Positions 17,301 to 26,199 of a stretch of 64,000 nucleotides of DNA are shown here, one piece after another. How positions within the stretch are numbered: the stretch's first letter is position 1; every line of letters starts with the position of its first letter. The translations under genes were made by a program, and so were the position numbers. Below the pieces are notes generated by a model, which saw only the letters and a list, made by a program, of their open reading frames with translations, was not told where the DNA came from and searched no databases. The DNA lies in assembly GCF_024704725.1 (NCBI RefSeq), contig NZ_JALIQS010000001.1, positions 186,001 through 250,000 of the forward strand. Direction: 5' to 3'. Source of the DNA: Shinella sp. CPCC 101442 (GTDB taxonomy: Bacteria > Pseudomonadota > Alphaproteobacteria > Rhizobiales > Rhizobiaceae).

Positions 17301-18311
17301 TCATAAATCCTGTTGATTTTGCAGAACATGTTGAGTGGGCACGCCTACAGTATCGACGATCTCCCGCTCCATTGGGCCATTGCCATGATCCTCGATGCGA
17401 CCGGCTTCATCCCTCCCAGCCTGGACATCCTTCAATTCGGCGATCAGCCAGTCCCTGAAAATCACCGCTTCAGGCGCCGTCCGCTCGGCCGAGCGCGCGG
17501 TCAGGATGAAGTGGGACTCATTGATCGATATGCCCTCGGCGAGGGGCATATGGAGGTGCCGCTCCTTCAGATAGTGCGTCGTATAGCTCTGCTGCACGAT
17601 ACACGGCCCAAAGCCGGCGGCGGTCAGTTCGAGGGCGATGAGCGAGTTGTCCGTCATCGTGTTGACCCGCAATCCGGCTTCGCCAATATCGTGCTTGCGC
17701 AAGATCTTCGTCCAGCGATCCTCGCAGCCCATGATCTGCACGACGCCTCCCTTCAGAAGAGAGAGCAGCCGTTCCCGGTCGCAGTCGCCTGCAATCACGT
17801 CATCCTTCCTGGCGACGAGGACCGAGGGCTCTCGCCACAAGGGGCGCACCTCGAACTCACTCCAATGACCATCCCCGAAGCGAACATCGACATCGACGCT
17901 CGTCGACGTATCGGCCCACACCGCCGCCAGCAGCCTGATCTTGATATGCGGAAACTTCGCATAGAACTTCGGGAGCAGTGGCGCGACCCAGGTCGTGGCA
18001 AACAGGAGTGAAGCCCGGACAGAAACATGCGTATGCTGGCTGCGACCAAACAGACCTACGGTCGAGACTGTCAGTTCGTCGAACGTTCTTGCGACACTGG
18101 GCAGATAGGCCCTGCCGACATCGGTCAGCTGCAAGCCTCGGGGCAATCTTTTGAACAATTGGAACCGTAGATGCCGCTCAAGAGAGCGGACCTGATGGCT
18201 GACGGCCGCCGGCGTGAGATTGAGTTCCGCCGCCGCCGTGGAAAAACTCGACGATCTCGCTGCCGCCTCGAAGGCACGCAACCATTGAAGAGGTGGAAGT
18301 GCGTAAGCCAT
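17301..18311 (-). CDS. LysR-family transcriptional regulator (GcvA-like)
   Basis: A 336-residue LysR-type regulator. The N-terminal helix-turn-helix is seen in RAFEAAARSSSFSTAAAELN plus TPAAVSHQVRSLERHL (about 12-47), followed by a periplasmic-binding-fold effector domain of the GcvA/AmpR branch. The start MAYALPPLQWLRAFE matches that family; the open frame continues to 18380 with a low-complexity extension that looks non-native. Divergent from the GMC oxidoreductase gene across a 147-bp gap, so it is the likely activator of the 18459-30023 cluster. Confidence 0.85.
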   Translation of the reverse strand: MAYALPPLQWLRAFEAAARSSSFSTAAAELNLTPAAVSHQVRSLERHLRFQLFKRLPRGLQLTDVGRAYLPSVARTFDELTVSTVGLFGRSQHTHVSVRASLLFATTWVAPLLPKFYAKFPHIKIRLLAAVWADTSTSVDVDVRFGDGHWSEFEVRPLWREPSVLVARKDDVIAGDCDRERLLSLLKGGVVQIMGCEDRWTKILRKHDIGEAGLRVNTMTDNSLIALELTAAGFGPCIVQQSYTTHYLKERHLHMPLAEGISINESHFILTARSAERTAPEAVIFRDWLIAELKDVQAGRDEAGRIEDHGNGPMEREIVDTVGVPTQHVLQNQQDL

Positions 18312-18458
18312 GGCCGATCCCGCTTCAAATAAAATGATGCCTAACAGCAATAAAGCTTTGTTTGACTTTGGCCAAGCCACGAATGAACTTTAGCGCCGGG
18401 AGACGGGGCATCAGGCGGCGAAGCCAAATGCATCCTGGGAAGGCCGGAGGGCCGCATT

Positions 18459-20108
18459 TTGAATACATTTGACTATATCGTAGTGGGCGCGGGCTCTGCC
18501 GGCTGCGTTCTGGCCGACCGCCTTTCCAGAAACGGGACCAACCGGGTGCTGGTCCTGGAGGCCGGCGGCTCGGACAAGAGCTTCTGGATACGGACGCCGA
18601 TCGGCTACGGCCGGACCTTCTTCGATTCGCGCATCAACTGGATGTACACGACCGAGGCGGATCCGCAGACCGACGGCCGCGTCAGCTATTGGCCGCGCGG
18701 CAAGGTCGTGGGCGGTTCGAGCTCGATCAACGCGCTCATCTACTGTCGTGGACTTCCCGCCGATTTCGACGACTGGGAATCGGCCGGCGCGCAGGGCTGG
18801 GGCTGGAACAACGTGCGTCCGCACTATGAGGCAATCGAAAGCCGAATCCTGGCGAACGGCGAGATTGAGGGCAACGGCCCGCTCTTCGTCAGCGACGTCA
18901 GCAACGATATTCACCCGTCGAACCGGCACTATTTCAGCATGGCCGAGGAACTCGGCCTGCCGGTGACGGACGATTGCAATGGCCCCTCGCCCGAAGGCGT
19001 CACCCGCTACCGGATCACGACGCGACACGGAAAAAGATGGTCTGCCGCCGATGCGTTTCTGAAGCCGGCTCTCGGCCGCCCGAACCTCACCCTGCTCAAG
19101 AACTGCCTGGTGGACCGCATCATTGTCGAGGACAGGCGTGCCACGGGCGTATCGGTTCGGTCGGCGTCCGGCGTTCAGGTCTTCAAAGCGCGTAAGGAGA
19201 TCATCGTCAGCGCTGGCACCGTCAATTCGCCGAAGCTGCTCCAGGCCTCGGGGATCGGGCCGGCCGCGCTTCTTCAACGGCTCGACATTCCCGTTGTCAT
19301 GGCAAACGACAATGTCGGCGCCAATCTCCAGGACCATCTAGGCATAAACTACTATTACAAGGCGACCGAGCCCACCTTGAACTCGATGCTGTCGCCGTGG
19401 TGGGGCAAGGCGATCCAGGGCGCCCGCTATATCCTGACCCGCCGCGGGCCGCTGAGCCTGAGCGTCAACCAATGCGGCGGGTTCGTGCGCTCGAACGCGG
19501 GGCTCGGGCGGCCCGACCAGCAGCTGTATCTGAACCCCGTCACCTATACGACCGCGCCGTCCGACAAGCGACCGATCATCAATCCGGACCCCTTCCCCGG
19601 CTATATCCTTTCGTTTCAGCCGACACGGCCGACCAGCCGGGGCACGATCGAGATCGTCTCGCCGAACCCGGAAGACGCGCCGAAGATCGTCCCGAACTAC
19701 CTCTCGACGGCGAAGGATCTGAACGACGTAATCGCCGGCGGCCGGCTGATCCAGCGCATGGCAGGCACGGCCGCGATGCGCCGCTTCACGAAGGAGGCTA
19801 TGGCGCCCGATATCCAGACGCTGGACGATGACGGCATACTCGACGATTTCCGCAAGCGGTGCGGCAGCGTCTTTCATCCGGTCTCGACCTGCCGCATGGC
19901 GCAGGATGCGGCGACGGGCGTCACGGATTGTGAACTGCGTGTCTTCGGCGTCACGGGCCTGCGTGTCGCCGATGCTTCCTCTTTCCCCGGCATCACCTCG
20001 GGAAACACGAACGCGCCCACCATCATGCTCGCCCATCGCGCGGCCGACCTGATCCTCGAAGCCGCCAAACAATCCGATCGACAATTCCTTGGGATGGAAT
20101 GCGAATGA
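18459..20108 (+). CDS. GMC-family FAD-dependent alcohol dehydrogenase
   Basis: A 549-residue glucose-methanol-choline oxidoreductase. FAD-binding [14 protein letters not shown] is at about 10-23, GMC signature 1 near PRGKVVGGSSSINAL (about 78-92), signature 2 GTVNSPKLLQASGIGPA (about 251-267), and the catalytic His in CGSVFHPVSTCRM with the terminal SGNTNAPTIMLAHRAADLI. It likely oxidises a primary alcohol to an aldehyde for the aldehyde dehydrogenase two genes downstream. Starts at TTG 18459 with a GGAGGG ribosome site; overlaps the next gene by 4 bp. Substrate unknown. Confidence 0.9.
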   Translation: MNTFDYIVVGAGSAGCVLADRLSRNGTNRVLVLEAGGSDKSFWIRTPIGYGRTFFDSRINWMYTTEADPQTDGRVSYWPRGKVVGGSSSINALIYCRGLPADFDDWESAGAQGWGWNNVRPHYEAIESRILANGEIEGNGPLFVSDVSNDIHPSNRHYFSMAEELGLPVTDDCNGPSPEGVTRYRITTRHGKRWSAADAFLKPALGRPNLTLLKNCLVDRIIVEDRRATGVSVRSASGVQVFKARKEIIVSAGTVNSPKLLQASGIGPAALLQRLDIPVVMANDNVGANLQDHLGINYYYKATEPTLNSMLSPWWGKAIQGARYILTRRGPLSLSVNQCGGFVRSNAGLGRPDQQLYLNPVTYTTAPSDKRPIINPDPFPGYILSFQPTRPTSRGTIEIVSPNPEDAPKIVPNYLSTAKDLNDVIAGGRLIQRMAGTAAMRRFTKEAMAPDIQTLDDDGILDDFRKRCGSVFHPVSTCRMAQDAATGVTDCELRVFGVTGLRVADASSFPGITSGNTNAPTIMLAHRAADLILEAAKQSDRQFLGMECE

Positions 20109-21214
20109 AAATCTGCAAGCTCGAAACTTTCACCGATCCGTACGTCGGCTTCGTGCGCCTGACATGCGAGGACGGGACCATGGGCTGGGGCCAGCTCTCC
20201 ACCTACAATGCGGATGTTACGGCAACGGTCTTTCACCGCCAGATCGCGCCGTGGTCCCTCGGGCGCGATACAGGCGACCTTGAAGCGCTGGTGACGGAAA
20301 TCCCCGAACGCGAACACAAGTTCTTCTCCTGCTCCTATCTCTACCGCGCCCTGTCCGGCCTCGACACGGCGATATGGGATTGGCGCGGCAAAGCCGCTGA
20401 AAAGCCTGTGGCCGCGCTTCTCGGTGGCTCTGCCGGTTCGCTGCGCGCCTATGGCTCCTCCATGCGTCGCGATATCACGCCGCAAGACGAGGCCATGCGC
20501 CTGCTGCAATTGCGCGACCGATACGGTTTCGACGCCTTCAAGTTCCGCATCGGCTCCGAATGCGGGCACGACAGGGACGAATGGGACGGCCGGACCGACA
20601 GTATCGTTCCGACTGTCCGCAAGGCGCTGGGGAACGATGCCGCGCTGCTGGTCGATGCCAATTCCTGTTACTCGCCGCGCCGGGCCATCGAGGTCGGCAA
20701 GATGCTCGAAGCCAACGGCGTCGAGCATTTCGAGGAACCATGCCCCTATTGGGAGATGGAGCAGACCCGCGAGGTCGCCGCGGCGCTGTCACTGGACGTG
20801 ACGGGTGGCGAACAGGACTTCGACATGCAGCACTGGAAACGGATGATCGCCATGAAGGCAGTGGATGTCGTCCAGCCCGACATCCTCTATATGGGCGGCA
20901 TGACACGCTCTCTGGAAGTCGCCCGCATGGCCGAGGCGGCGGGCCTGCCCTGCACACCGCACAGCGCCAACCTGTCCCTCGTAACCCTGTTCACGATGCA
21001 CCTTCTCCGCGCGATCCCGAATGCCGGCAAGTATCTCGAATTCTCGATCGAGGGGCCTGACTACTATCCGTGGCAGGAAGGGCTTTTCGTCGACGATCCC
21101 TACACCGTGACGAACGGCACGGTGACCGTCAGCGATCGTCCGGGCTGGGGCGTGGAAATCTCCCCTGATTGGCTCGCCCGCTCGCTATATCAGAAAAGCG
21201 AGATCGCAGCATGA
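20105..21214 (+). CDS. Enolase-superfamily enzyme (mandelate racemase/muconate lactonizing type)
   Basis: A 369-residue sugar-acid dehydratase or racemase-like enzyme. Metal ligands are visible as Asp in LLVDANS (about 185), Glu in EHFEEP (about 212) and Glu in TGGEQD (about 237). The acid/base candidates are the KFRIG pair on strand 2 (about 151-155) and a D-H dyad in VQPDILYMGG / PCTPHSANLS. The ATG at 20105 overlaps the GMC stop; an in-frame ATG at 20099 is also possible. Part of the four-base-overlap series GMC-enolase-ALDH. Confidence 0.88.
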   Translation: MKICKLETFTDPYVGFVRLTCEDGTMGWGQLSTYNADVTATVFHRQIAPWSLGRDTGDLEALVTEIPEREHKFFSCSYLYRALSGLDTAIWDWRGKAAEKPVAALLGGSAGSLRAYGSSMRRDITPQDEAMRLLQLRDRYGFDAFKFRIGSECGHDRDEWDGRTDSIVPTVRKALGNDAALLVDANSCYSPRRAIEVGKMLEANGVEHFEEPCPYWEMEQTREVAAALSLDVTGGEQDFDMQHWKRMIAMKAVDVVQPDILYMGGMTRSLEVARMAEAAGLPCTPHSANLSLVTLFTMHLLRAIPNAGKYLEFSIEGPDYYPWQEGLFVDDPYTVTNGTVTVSDRPGWGVEISPDWLARSLYQKSEIAA

Positions 21215-22704
21215 CCCTGACCGCTGAAGACCTTGCCCGTTGCTACTTTACGGGCGGTCGCGTCGAGGGCCTGCCGACGGGCCATTTCATCCACGGCGCC
21301 ACAGTGGCCGGTGCGACGGGCGAAACGATCGAAAGCCTCGACCCCGGCCTCGCACGCCCGTTCGCCACCTTTCCGGCCGGGAATGCGGCGGACATCGAAC
21401 GGGCCGTGGAATCGGCGCAGAAGGGTCTTTCGGTCTGGCGCGACACCGCGCCGGCCGAAAGATGCCGCGTTCTGAACCGGATGGCGAACGTGATCCGGGC
21501 GAAAGGCGACTATCTCGCCTTCGTCGAAACGCTGGATTCCGGCAAGACGCTGGCCGAAGCACGCGGCGACGTCCAATCCGCCATTCGCTGCTTCGAATAC
21601 TATGCGGGGGCAGCGGACAAACTCGAAGGACGCTCCATCCCCCTCGGCCCCGGGCTTACCAGCTGGACGGAACGCGAGCCGGTCGGCGTCACGGCCCATA
21701 TCATACCGTGGAACTATCCCACCTCGACCTTTGCCCGCGGTGTCGCGCCGGCATTGGCGGCCGGCTGCGCCGCCGTCGTCAAGCCCGCGGAAACGACGCC
21801 GTTCACCGCCCTCATCCTGGCAGCCTGGCTTGTCGAAGCCGGACTGCCGGCGGGCGTGCTCAACGTCGTCACGGGGTTCGGTCTCGACGCGGGCGCACCG
21901 CTCGTCCGGCATCCCGCGATTTCCCATGTCACATTTACAGGCTCCGTCGCGACGGGTATCGGCGCGATGCAGGCAGCTGCGGCAAATGTGACCGGCCTGA
22001 CGCTCGAACTGGGCGGAAAATCGCCCCTGATCGCGCTTGCCGACTGCGACCTGGATCGCGCGGTGGACGGTGCGCTTTGGGCTATCTTCTCCAATGCGGG
22101 ACAAATTTGCTCGGCAGGGTCGCGGCTCGTGGTCGAACGGCCAATCCATGACCGCATGCTGGAAAGACTGGCCGAGAAGGCCCGCGCCCTGCACCTCGGA
22201 CACGGCCTCTCGCCGGCCGCCGAGGTCGGCGCGATCAATTCGAAACTTCACCTCGACCGCATTGCCGCCCATGTCGACGCCGCGCGCCGGCGGGGATGCC
22301 GGATCGTCACCGGCGGGCAAGCCACGGTCGATGGCGAAACGGGACAGGGCTGGTTCTTCGAGCCGACCATCATTGACGGCGCATCCGTCAATGATCCGGC
22401 CGTTCAGGACGAAATCTTCGGCCCTGTGCTGACGGTACAGGTCGTCGACAGCGAGGAGGAAGCGATCGATGTCGCCAACGGCACCGAGTTCGGCCTCGTC
22501 GCCGGCATCTATACACGCGACATCGGCAAGGCCTTGAAAATCGCCCGCCGCGTCGAGGCCGGTCAGGTCACGGTCAACGACTATTGGGCCGGCGGCATCG
22601 AAGTGCCGTTCGGCGGCACCAAGAAGTCCGGCTTCGGGCGGGAAAAAGGGCTCGAAGGGATCGAGGCCTACACACGCACGAAGGCGATCACCATCCGCCA
22701 TTGA
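21211..22704 (+). CDS. NAD(P)-dependent aldehyde dehydrogenase
   Basis: A 497-residue ALDH. Cofactor-binding IIPWNYP is at about 162, the general-base Glu in TLELGGKSP (about 265), the catalytic Cys in FSNAGQICSAGSR (about Cys299), and the structural GPVLTV / GLVAGIYT segments follow. The C-terminal PFGGTKKSGFGREKG is typical of betaine- and hydroxyaldehyde-type ALDHs. The ATG overlaps the enolase-superfamily stop (ATGA). Likely oxidises the aldehyde made by the GMC enzyme to an acid; natural substrate unknown. Confidence 0.92.
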   Translation: MTLTAEDLARCYFTGGRVEGLPTGHFIHGATVAGATGETIESLDPGLARPFATFPAGNAADIERAVESAQKGLSVWRDTAPAERCRVLNRMANVIRAKGDYLAFVETLDSGKTLAEARGDVQSAIRCFEYYAGAADKLEGRSIPLGPGLTSWTEREPVGVTAHIIPWNYPTSTFARGVAPALAAGCAAVVKPAETTPFTALILAAWLVEAGLPAGVLNVVTGFGLDAGAPLVRHPAISHVTFTGSVATGIGAMQAAAANVTGLTLELGGKSPLIALADCDLDRAVDGALWAIFSNAGQICSAGSRLVVERPIHDRMLERLAEKARALHLGHGLSPAAEVGAINSKLHLDRIAAHVDAARRRGCRIVTGGQATVDGETGQGWFFEPTIIDGASVNDPAVQDEIFGPVLTVQVVDSEEEAIDVANGTEFGLVAGIYTRDIGKALKIARRVEAGQVTVNDYWAGGIEVPFGGTKKSGFGREKGLEGIEAYTRTKAITIRH

Positions 22705-22739
22705 GCGGAAGGCAATTCATCATTCACAGGGAGGCAGGC

Positions 22740-24329
22740 ATGACAGACCAGTTTGATATATTGAAGCGCTCGTTCTTGGCGGGAAAAATGGACCGTCGCG
22801 GGTTCATGACGGGGGCACTCGCGCTTGGCGCAACGTTGTCCGTCGCATCCTCCGCCTTCGCCCAGGCGGAACAGGCCGTTCCCAAGAAGGGCGGCACGCT
22901 TCGCGTCGGCTTCCTGCAAGGATCGACCTCGGATTCCTTCGATCCCGCGACCTACAACAACGACTTCATGTTCGCGACGAACTACGCCGTCTTCAACCAC
23001 CTCACGGAATTCGCACCTGGTGGCGTCATTGCGCCCGATCTAGCCGAGAGCTTCGCGCCGGAGCCTGGCGCCAAGATCTGGACCTTCAAGCTGCGAAAGA
23101 ACGTGGAATTTTCCGATGGCAGAAAGCTGACCTCCGCCGACGTCATCGCATCCCTGGGATATCATCTCGGCGAAGACTCGAAGTCCGCGGTCAAGCCGGT
23201 TCTTTCCCAGATCGCGGAGATGAAGGCGCCGGACGATCATACTGTCGTCTTTGAGCTTTCGACGGGAAATGCCGATTTCCCCTATATCTTCGCCGACTAT
23301 CACCTCTGCATCAAGCAGGCGGTAAACGGCAAGATCGATCCGCTCAGCCAGATCGGGACGGGTGGCTATACGATCGAAAGCTTCGAGCCGGGCGTTCGCG
23401 TCCGCCTGAAACGGCGCGACAATTACTGGAAGGAAGGTCGCGCGCATTTCGATCAGGTCGAGATCACCACCATTTCCGATACGACGGCGCGCATGAATGC
23501 CCTGATGACGGGACAGGTCGATTTCATCGACCGACCCGACCTCAAGACCATCCATCTTTTGAAGCGAGCGCCGGGCCTGCGGGTCGAGACCGTTTCCGGC
23601 ACGCTTCACTATACGATGCCCATGCATGTCAACACCGCGCCCTTTGACAACGTCGACGTGCGCATGGCCCTCAAGCTCGCGATCGATCGCGAAGAACTGG
23701 TCGAAAAGGTATTGAAGGGCTATGGATCTGTCGGCAACGATCATCCGGTCAGTTCCTCGATGCCCTTCTTCGATCCATCGATCGAGCAACGTGCCTATGA
23801 CCCCGACAAGGCAAAGTTCCATCTCAAGCAGGCAGGACTTTCCAGCCTCAATGTGCAGCTCTACACGGCGGAAGCCGCGTTCGAGGGTGCAGTCGATGCG
23901 TCGATCCTCTATGCCGAACAGGCGAAGAAGGCGAACATCAACATCGAGGTTCTTCGCCAGCCGAACGATGGCTACTGGTCCAATGTCTGGCTGGTGAAAC
24001 CCTTCTGCTGCAGCTATTGGGGCGGCCGCCCGACTCCGGACTGGATGTTCTCCGCGGGCTACTCCAAGGACGCCGAGTGGAACGACACGAAGTGGAACAA
24101 CGAACGCTTCAACAAGCTTCTGCTCGAAGCACGCGCAGAGGTCGACCAGGGCAAGCGTGCTGAAATGTATTCCGAAATGCAACGCCTGTGCCGCGACGAC
24201 GGTGGCGCGCTGATCCCCATGTTCGGCCAATACGTCTTCGCACTGAAGGATACCGTCCAGCACGGCCAGCTCAGTGAAATGTGGAACATGGATAGCCTGC
24301 ACTTCATCGAACGGTGGTGGATGGCCTGA
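22740..24329 (+). CDS. ABC transporter substrate-binding protein, peptide/opine/nickel (family 5) type
   Basis: A 529-residue DppA/OppA-type periplasmic protein. The N-terminus carries a Tat-like signal (MDRRGFMTGALALGATLS, about 17-34, ending near AFAQA). The SBP_bac_5 body includes the conserved LRVGFLQGSTSDSFDPA region and the ligand-domain motif DVRMALKLAIDREELV. The protein may bind a peptide, opine or oligosaccharide-like ligand. The ATG at 22740 follows a GGGAGG ribosome site; the frame open from 22584 is inside the ALDH gene. A large hairpin separates it from the permease genes. Confidence 0.88.
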   Translation: MTDQFDILKRSFLAGKMDRRGFMTGALALGATLSVASSAFAQAEQAVPKKGGTLRVGFLQGSTSDSFDPATYNNDFMFATNYAVFNHLTEFAPGGVIAPDLAESFAPEPGAKIWTFKLRKNVEFSDGRKLTSADVIASLGYHLGEDSKSAVKPVLSQIAEMKAPDDHTVVFELSTGNADFPYIFADYHLCIKQAVNGKIDPLSQIGTGGYTIESFEPGVRVRLKRRDNYWKEGRAHFDQVEITTISDTTARMNALMTGQVDFIDRPDLKTIHLLKRAPGLRVETVSGTLHYTMPMHVNTAPFDNVDVRMALKLAIDREELVEKVLKGYGSVGNDHPVSSSMPFFDPSIEQRAYDPDKAKFHLKQAGLSSLNVQLYTAEAAFEGAVDASILYAEQAKKANINIEVLRQPNDGYWSNVWLVKPFCCSYWGGRPTPDWMFSAGYSKDAEWNDTKWNNERFNKLLLEARAEVDQGKRAEMYSEMQRLCRDDGGALIPMFGQYVFALKDTVQHGQLSEMWNMDSLHFIERWWMA

Positions 24330-24332
24330 TGC

Positions 24333-24378
24333 CTTGCCCAGCTTTGCCGGAAACGCTCTTCCGGCAGAGCTGGGCAAG
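24333..24378. other. Large interrupted stem-loop after the binding-protein gene
   Basis: Outer arms CTTGCCCAGCT / AGCTGGGCAAG (24333-24343 and 24368-24378) and inner arms GCCGGAA / TTCCGGC (24346-24352 and 24359-24365) stack into one long hairpin beginning 4 bp after the stop codon. There is no U-tract. It probably stabilises the binding-protein message and limits downstream permease expression. Confidence 0.7.
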
Positions 24379-24409
24379 CAGAAACCTACGAACGACGCTG
24401 GGAGGCGGC

Positions 24410-25369
24410 ATGTCACGAATCTGGGTTCTCCTCGGAGAACGTTTAGCCTTGGGTGTCGTCACCCTGATCGCGATTTCCGCGCTGATCTTCCTCGGTGTCG
24501 AGCTGCTGCCTGGCGATCTTGCGCAGCAGATACTCGGCCAATCCGCGACGCCCGAAACCGTTGAGGCGTTCCGCAGGGAGCTCGGCCTCGACCAGCCGGC
24601 CGTCCAGCGTTATTTCCAATGGCTGGCGGGCGCCCTGCACGGCGATTTCGGCAATTCCCTCTCGAACAATCGGCCGATTTCCGAACTCCTTTCGGCAAGG
24701 CTCGGCAATACGCTGTTTCTCGCCTCCTTCGCCGCGGCCATCTCCATCCCGCTGGCGCTCACCCTCGGCGTTCTGGCCGCGCTCTACAGGAATTCGGTCT
24801 TCGACCGGCTCTGCAACGTCGTCGCCCTGGTCTGCGTTTCCCTGCCGGAATTCTTCGTCGCCTATGTTCTGATCCTGTTTTTCTCGGTGCGCATGGCGCT
24901 GTTTCCCTCGCTCTCCAACATCGACGCCGCAATGCCGTTCGGAGAGTTGCTGTATCGCTCGTTCCTTCCAGCCCTGACGCTCGTACTGGTGGTCGTCGCC
25001 CATATGATGCGCATGACGCGCGCAGCTATCATCAACGTGCTGGCGAGCCCCTACATCGAGATGGCGCGGCTCAAGGGCATGGGCCGCCTGCGCGTCATTC
25101 TGTTCCACGCCCTTCCGAACGCCCTCGCGCCCATCATCAACGTGGTGGCGCTGAACCTCGCCTATCTCGTCGTGGGCGTCGTGGTGGTCGAAGTGGTCTT
25201 CGTCTATCCGGGGCTTGGCCAGCTGTTCGTGGACGCGGTCAGCCATCGCGACGTCATGGTCGTCCAGTCGGTCGGTCTCATCTTCGCGGCTGCCTACATT
25301 CTGCTCAACCTGATCGCCGACCTTTTGTCCATCGTCAGCAATCCGCGCATTCTGAATGGAGAAGGCTGA
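24410..25369 (+). CDS. ABC transporter permease, DppB type
   Basis: A 319-residue inner-membrane permease with six predicted helices. It has the N-terminal SRIWVLLGERLALGVVTLI helix, the family GDLAQQILGQSATPE / LGLDQP region, and the EAA-like YIEMARLKGMGRLRVI loop (about 220-235) that contacts the ATPase. The start at 24410 fits the DppB/OppB N-terminus; the longer frame runs through the hairpin. Its stop overlaps the DppC-type gene (TGATG). Confidence 0.9.
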   Translation: MSRIWVLLGERLALGVVTLIAISALIFLGVELLPGDLAQQILGQSATPETVEAFRRELGLDQPAVQRYFQWLAGALHGDFGNSLSNNRPISELLSARLGNTLFLASFAAAISIPLALTLGVLAALYRNSVFDRLCNVVALVCVSLPEFFVAYVLILFFSVRMALFPSLSNIDAAMPFGELLYRSFLPALTLVLVVVAHMMRMTRAAIINVLASPYIEMARLKGMGRLRVILFHALPNALAPIINVVALNLAYLVVGVVVVEVVFVYPGLGQLFVDAVSHRDVMVVQSVGLIFAAAYILLNLIADLLSIVSNPRILNGEG

Positions 25370-26196
25370 TGGCAAACCTTTTCCGGCTTTTTGCCGCCGC
25401 CCCCTTCACCGCGCGCTTCGGCATGATCGTCATACTCATCGTTGCCGTCATAGGTCTCTTCGCGCCGTTGATTGCACCCTACGGCGAAACCGCCGTGGTC
25501 GGAGCCCAGTATGAGCCGTGGAGCCGGCAGTATCTCCTCGGAACGGACAATCTCGGCCGCGATATGTTCACGCGGCTTGTCTATGGCACGCGCAATACCG
25601 TCGGCCTTGCGCTGCTCACCACGGTCATCGCCTTCACCATCGGCTCGATCCTGGGCATTCTCGCCGCTCTTCTCGGGCGCATGACCGACCGCATCCTCTC
25701 CAGGATCATCGACGTGATCATGGCCATTCCGTCGCTGATCCTGGCGCTCATGCTGCTCACCATCGTCGGCACCTCGATCGCCAGCATGGTCTTCGTCATC
25801 GCGCTGATCTATGTCGCTCCGGTCTTCCGGCTCGCGCGGGCCTCGGCGCAGACCGTCGTCGTCATGGATTACGTGCAGGCCGCCCGGCTGCGCGGCGAGC
25901 GGCTGCCCTGGCTGATTTTGCGGGAAGTGCTGCCCAACATCGCCTCGACACTCGTTGCCGAATTCGGGCTGCGCTTCTGCTTCGTCTTCCTGTTCATCGC
26001 GGCGCTGTCGTTCCTCGGCCTCGGCATTCAGCCGCCGACGGCCGACTGGGGCTCCATGCTTCGGGAAAACGCGACGCTGATTTCCTTCGGCGACGTAACG
26101 CCGCTCCTGCCGGCGGCGGCCATCGCGTTGCTGACCGTCTCCATCAACTTCGTCATCGACTGGATGCTCCACCGGGCCAGCGGATTGAAGGACTAA
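25369..26196 (+). CDS. ABC transporter permease, DppC type
   Basis: A 275-residue permease of the DppC/OppC family with the hallmark HLLGTDNLGRDMFTRLVYG-like segment (YLLGTDNLGRDMFTRLVYG, about 55-73) and the EAA loop VQAARLRGERLPWLILREVL (about 167-186). It pairs with the 24410-25369 product. The ATG overlaps the upstream stop by one base, and the dual ATPase gene starts 3 bp after its stop. Confidence 0.9.
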   Translation: MANLFRLFAAAPFTARFGMIVILIVAVIGLFAPLIAPYGETAVVGAQYEPWSRQYLLGTDNLGRDMFTRLVYGTRNTVGLALLTTVIAFTIGSILGILAALLGRMTDRILSRIIDVIMAIPSLILALMLLTIVGTSIASMVFVIALIYVAPVFRLARASAQTVVVMDYVQAARLRGERLPWLILREVLPNIASTLVAEFGLRFCFVFLFIAALSFLGLGIQPPTADWGSMLRENATLISFGDVTPLLPAAAIALLTVSINFVIDWMLHRASGLKD

Positions 26197-26199
26197 GCC